Assembly (NCBI GenBank): GCA_902468045.1
Contig: CABQXG010000038.1
Location: forward strand, 1-8,653
Length of the DNA: 8,653 nucleotides
DNA from: an uncultured Collinsella sp.
GTDB lineage: Bacteria > Actinomycetota > Coriobacteriia > Coriobacteriales > Coriobacteriaceae
Reading direction: 5' to 3'
A program made the translations under genes and the position numbers. Below are positions 6,068 to 8,653 of the stretch, one piece after another; the stretch's first letter is position 1, and every line of letters starts with the position of its first letter. The notes under the pieces are model-generated. The model worked only from the letters and a program-made list of their open reading frames with translations, had not been told where the DNA came from and ran no database searches.

Positions 6068-6667
6068 ATGTTCAATATCGTGCTGTACGCACCCGAGATT
6101 CCGGCCAATACGGGCAATATCGGCCGCACCTGCGTGGTTACCGGTGCCCGCCTGCATCTGGTGGAGCCGCTGGGCTTTTCGCTCGATGACAAGACGGTGC
6201 ATCGCGCCGGCCTGGGCTACTGGCAAAACTTGGACGTGACGACCTATGCCGGCTGGGAGGATTTCCTTGCCCGCAACGGCCTCTCCCCCGCCGACGAGCG
6301 CCTGCATCTGCTGACCAAAAAGGCACGCCGCACCTATGCGCAGAGTACCTACCGCGATGGCGACTATTTGGTCTTTGGCAGCGAGAGCTCGGGCATTCCC
6401 GAGCCACTGCTTGCCGCGGCGCCCGAGCGCTGCGAGCGCATCCCGATGCTGCGCGATTGCGACTCGCTCGATAACGCCGAGGCTTGGGGAGCCCACGAGG
6501 AATCGCTGGGGCATACCGAGGACAGCCACGAGACCATTCTTCAACAGGACATCTGCGGCAACTTCGTCAATCCCGACGACTACCGCATCAGCGCCCTCAA
6601 CCTCTCCAACAGCGCCGCCATCGTCCTCTACGAAGCCCTGCGCCAAACAGGCTTTGCCGGCATGTAA
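6068..6667 (+). CDS. trmL: tRNA (cytidine(34)-2'-O)-methyltransferase, SPOUT family
   Basis: Methylates the 2'-O of the wobble nucleotide (position 34) of tRNA-Leu isoacceptors using S-adenosylmethionine, which tunes decoding. The 199 residues carry the TrmL/YibK signatures: PEIPANTGNIGRTC (9-22), LVEPLGF (31-37), the FGSESSGIP loop (103-111) and the trefoil-knot segment ISALNLSNSAAIVLYEALRQ (174-193). E. coli TrmL has about 157 residues. The excess here is a block at about 128-173 inserted between the IPM strand (125-127) and the LNLSN knot loop, rich in D, E and H and containing C131 and C163. The insertion is in frame and surrounded by intact motifs, so it looks like a lineage-specific loop, not damage. 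Its own promoter is not evident: the terminator ends about 20 bases upstream, so expression needs read-through or a promoter within the GTPase gene. Confidence 0.93.
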   Translation: MFNIVLYAPEIPANTGNIGRTCVVTGARLHLVEPLGFSLDDKTVHRAGLGYWQNLDVTTYAGWEDFLARNGLSPADERLHLLTKKARRTYAQSTYRDGDYLVFGSESSGIPEPLLAAAPERCERIPMLRDCDSLDNAEAWGAHEESLGHTEDSHETILQQDICGNFVNPDDYRISALNLSNSAAIVLYEALRQTGFAGM

Positions 6668-6742
6668 AACCTGCCATTAGGGGACGGGGTAGAAATGGTA
6701 GACTTTCAAACTCTCTAGTCCTCGACAAAATGGTTTTGACAT

Positions 6743-6779
6743 CAAATGCGGCAAAGGGACAGACCCTTTGCCGCATTTG
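6743..6779. repeat. Perfect 16-bp hairpin between convergent genes, possible REP-like repeat
   Basis: CAAATGCGGCAAAGGG (6743-6758) and CCCTTTGCCGCATTTG (6764-6779) are exact reverse complements around an ACAGA loop. It sits between the end of trmL (+ strand) and the end of the - strand operon. Neither side has a T-run, so termination would be non-canonical. The core GGGACAGACCC and the nearby GGGGACGGGGT (6680-6690) suggest a dispersed palindromic element, but copy number cannot be judged from one window. A smaller hairpin, CAAAA-TGG-TTTTG, precedes it at 6726-6738. Confidence 0.75.
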
Positions 6780-6796
6780 GCTGCTGACAATTCACG

Positions 6797-7858
6797 TCAG
6801 AATTCAACTTCAAATACAAACGACTGCCGAAGTTCTCGCTTAGCTTGGCTTGTCAGGCTCGAATTCGCCCTTATGTTCAGCTTGCTGCATGCCTCATCGA
6901 TAGCCATAGCAAGCGATACGGACATGGTCATGGTCGTCTCGCTTTTCAATTCAACCCGATAACTCTTCGCCTTGTTTTTATCCTCTCCACCGCATCTCGT
7001 TTCGATTAACAAGAGAATGTCAGAGTCATGGGCATACCAATGGAGTTCAGGGCGCTGTGGAACCATGTCTCCCTCGAATTCCTGTGTAAACAGGATTTTC
7101 TTCTCATTTCTCGTTAAATCGCTCAAAGAGCCGTTGATTCGAGCCGAGCCCTTCTTTCCCGCTTTGGCATTCCCCTTAACCTGGCGGCCTCTCCGAGTTT
7201 CCTCGTACTCCGTCACCTCCAACTTGCAGCGCTTCGCGCCAAGCATGAACGCAATCCGTCTCAACTCGGCCATCTTGTCTTGTTGCATGGTTGCGAAATA
7301 GGAGTCTAGGTCAACAAAGCGAGACCGATCAAAAGCATCTATGTAATATGTGGAATAAAGAGATGGTTTAGGGTAGAAAGACAGCTCGCTATCCCCAATT
7401 GCTTCGCGGTACAAATTGAAAATCTGCGTGCCCTTAACAGTATCCAACCAACCAATAGCATCCCTACAGACATCGATGCCCCGACGCTCATTTCCGTCAA
7501 CAATTCGAATCATGTTCGGCAAATGGAATGAAGGGGTCTGATAGATCTCTTTGGTTACAGGCCTGTACCTATTGAGCTGTTGCTGGTATGCCCAATCGTT
7601 GACGGCGTCACCAATATCCGCAGCAGCACCTGCTGCACCATCGGCCGCATCAGCAATAGCCGCCAAGGCGTCATCGACCATCGGAGTTGCAGCACGCATT
7701 GCGCCATCGGCAACTTTCTGTACGGCTGTAACCGCGCCCGCCATCGCGCTTCCGGCGCCATCAACCAACCCGGCAGCGGCCTTACGGATATCAAAACTCT
7801 GCTTATGTCGCGACAGCTCCTCCCTTTCGACAACAGCTAGATCGTCTTTATCCTCCAT
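6797..7858 (-). CDS. Uncharacterised protein with Ala/Gly-rich helical N-terminus
   Basis: 353 residues; family not recognised. Residues 1-26 are charged. Residues 27-85 are strikingly Ala-rich (24 of 59), with Gly and regularly spaced Asp, and predict a long amphipathic helix rather than a classical membrane segment or signal peptide. A mixed alpha/beta region follows (about 95-220), containing aromatic-rich SFYPKPSLYSTYYIDAFD (160-177) and a helix-strand block ending in LGAKRCKLEV (206-215). A K/R/G-rich linker (222-240) leads to a beta-rich C-terminal part with alternating T/S/V residues (298-320) and a final strand. No catalytic motif is recognised. It begins 9 bases after the DUF4230 gene, and its AGGAGGT (7863-7869) overlaps that gene's stop codon, so the two are translated from one message. 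Membrane association through the amphipathic helix is inference. Confidence 0.8.
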   Translation of the reverse strand: MEDKDDLAVVEREELSRHKQSFDIRKAAAGLVDGAGSAMAGAVTAVQKVADGAMRAATPMVDDALAAIADAADGAAGAAADIGDAVNDWAYQQQLNRYRPVTKEIYQTPSFHLPNMIRIVDGNERRGIDVCRDAIGWLDTVKGTQIFNLYREAIGDSELSFYPKPSLYSTYYIDAFDRSRFVDLDSYFATMQQDKMAELRRIAFMLGAKRCKLEVTEYEETRRGRQVKGNAKAGKKGSARINGSLSDLTRNEKKILFTQEFEGDMVPQRPELHWYAHDSDILLLIETRCGGEDKNKAKSYRVELKSETTMTMSVSLAMAIDEACSKLNIRANSSLTSQAKRELRQSFVFEVEF

Positions 7859-7862
7859 AGTG

Positions 7863-7869
7863 ACCTCCT
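7863..7869 (-). promoter_or_regulatory. Ribosome binding site overlapping the upstream stop codon
   Basis: AGGAGGT on the - strand shares bases with the TAG stop (7868-7870) of the DUF4230 gene and lies 4 bases before the ATG at 7858-7856. This arrangement supports translational coupling of the two genes. Confidence 0.85.
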
Positions 7870-8539
7870 ATTTCCGATAGTCGAAATCAACCGTATATTC
7901 ATCGCCAAATGCCGAGTTGAACATCGCACGGATATTTGCTTCGGCGTTCACTCGAGCCTCTTCGAGCAGCTTGCCATCCTTGATGGCCTCGCTTTCACTC
8001 CGCTCCTTGCACTGCGCTTCAAACGCCGTGACGTCTTTGACCTCAATGGGATTGAGGATGTTGTTGCGTTCCTCGAGAGCACCCGACTTATTCATATCCG
8101 GCGTGTTCGAGATTACATAAGGCTCATCCATCGCAATGGTCAGCTTTTTCTTGTTTGTATGTATCTCTGCCGTCTCGAGATTCACACCCGCCTTGATGGT
8201 TCCCACATAGCGGTACCAAAAGCTGTTTTCCGTAAACGGGATATCAAACCAATCGAAGAACCTCTTGGTATCCGTCACCTTATCGACAATCGCATAGTTC
8301 TGCGATGCAGAAACCATCTCGTTCTGGGAAGCGATGCGTTCAAACACGACCGACGGGGAAAGCGTATTGGGGGTCGTTTCTTTCGCGCCCGCAGCTTTAC
8401 CGTTATTAAAGATGGTAATGAAAAGTACAGCCACAATCACTCCACCAAGCGCCAGGCCCGCAAAGAATACCTTGGGCTTTGTCAGGACTCTCCCGAGTTT
8501 CGCTTTCAGCGCCCCCATGCCTTCCTCTATCTCATCCAT
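7868..8539 (-). CDS. DUF4230 domain-containing single-pass membrane protein
   Basis: 223 residues. A short cytoplasmic tail (1-23; K12, K14, R17, K21, K23) precedes one hydrophobic segment (24-44). By the positive-inside rule this gives an N-in anchor with the rest outside the membrane. A variable linker (45-62) leads to a region resembling DUF4230: VFERIASQNEMVSASQNY (65-82), an aromatic strand ending in RYVGTIKAGVNL (110-121), then strands and a C-terminal helix with repeated ARVNAEANIRAMF residues. The function of DUF4230 is not established. Nothing catalytic is visible, so a binding or scaffold role is more likely. It is the first gene of a two-gene operon. The start is supported by GAAAGGAA at 8546-8553. 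The family call is from remembered motif shape. Confidence 0.82.
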   Translation of the reverse strand: MDEIEEGMGALKAKLGRVLTKPKVFFAGLALGGVIVAVLFITIFNNGKAAGAKETTPNTLSPSVVFERIASQNEMVSASQNYAIVDKVTDTKRFFDWFDIPFTENSFWYRYVGTIKAGVNLETAEIHTNKKKLTIAMDEPYVISNTPDMNKSGALEERNNILNPIEVKDVTAFEAQCKERSESEAIKDGKLLEEARVNAEANIRAMFNSAFGDEYTVDFDYRK

Positions 8540-8545
8540 CCCCTA

Positions 8546-8553
8546 TTCCTTTC
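8546..8553 (-). promoter_or_regulatory. Ribosome binding site of the DUF4230 gene
   Basis: GAAAGGAA on the - strand lies 6 bases before the ATG at 8539-8537, a normal spacing. It supports this start over later in-frame methionines. Confidence 0.7.
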
Positions 8554-8584
8554 AAAATCCCTGTTATTTAAGAAACTGCCGTGG

Positions 8585-8590
8585 GTTATA
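8585..8590 (-). promoter_or_regulatory. Candidate -10 element for the DUF4230 operon
   Basis: TATAAC on the - strand, 45 bases upstream of the start codon, in an AT-rich leader. No clear -35 hexamer is found at 16-18 bases, so the call rests on the -10 and its position. The rest of 8591-8653 shows no gene that I can support. Confidence 0.3.
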
Positions 8591-8653
8591 CCTCATGCCT
8601 TAATTGTCGTTTTCAGCATGTCTTTAGACGAGGGCAGTTGTTTGCAATCCGAT

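Noticed and set aside
6736..6741. Perfect TTGACA -35 hexamer
   Set aside because: The bases 17 positions downstream fall in the hairpin loop (ACAGAC) and do not resemble a -10; there is no gene on the + strand after it.
8574..8639. Inverted repeat AACTGCC / GGCAGTT near the right edge
   Set aside because: Only 7 bp with a 52-base gap, which is expected by chance in this length of sequence.

Overview
The window reads as a bacterial chromosome segment of high GC content. Single-line hand counts give 62% in the left two thirds (5281-5340) and 37% at 7321-7380 in the right third. Strong purine-rich Shine-Dalgarno sequences, short intergenic gaps and the gene set fit a gut actinobacterium of the class Coriobacteriia, most likely Collinsella. 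That assignment rests on overall style and recalled family content, not on a marker gene.

Region 1 (1-3698, + strand) encodes cyclic-di-GMP signalling. The first gene is cut by the left edge. It carries a PAS remnant, two degenerate GGDEF-fold domains and an EAL phosphodiesterase domain with all the expected catalytic residues. The second gene has an intact GGDEF diguanylate cyclase domain without the usual RxxD inhibitory site, then a PAS and a degenerate GGDEF domain. That C-terminal half is collinear with the start of the first protein, so the two genes share a duplicated PAS plus pseudo-GGDEF module. One is predicted to break c-di-GMP and the other to make it. A perfect 13-bp inverted repeat lies between them.

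Region 2 (3699-6667, + strand) holds four compact genes: a flavodoxin-fold flavoprotein with a four-cysteine, Fe-S type motif; an ArsC/Spx-fold protein lacking the usual N-terminal cysteine; a COG0523 (CobW/ZNG1-like) metal-handling GTPase; and trmL, a tRNA wobble-position 2'-O-methyltransferase with an extra loop of about 45 residues. The first two are probably cotranscribed. The GTPase ends in a clear intrinsic terminator that stops only about 20 bases before the trmL start codon.

Region 3 (6668-8653) begins with a short intergenic stretch holding a perfect 16-bp hairpin that may be a dispersed repeat. It is followed by a two-gene operon on the - strand: a single-pass membrane protein with a DUF4230 domain, then a 353-residue protein with an Ala/Gly-rich helical N-terminus that I do not recognise. 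This lower-GC pair is the least explained part of the window. I saw no tRNA, rRNA, CRISPR array, transposase or integrase, and no gene-free stretch longer than 300 bases.
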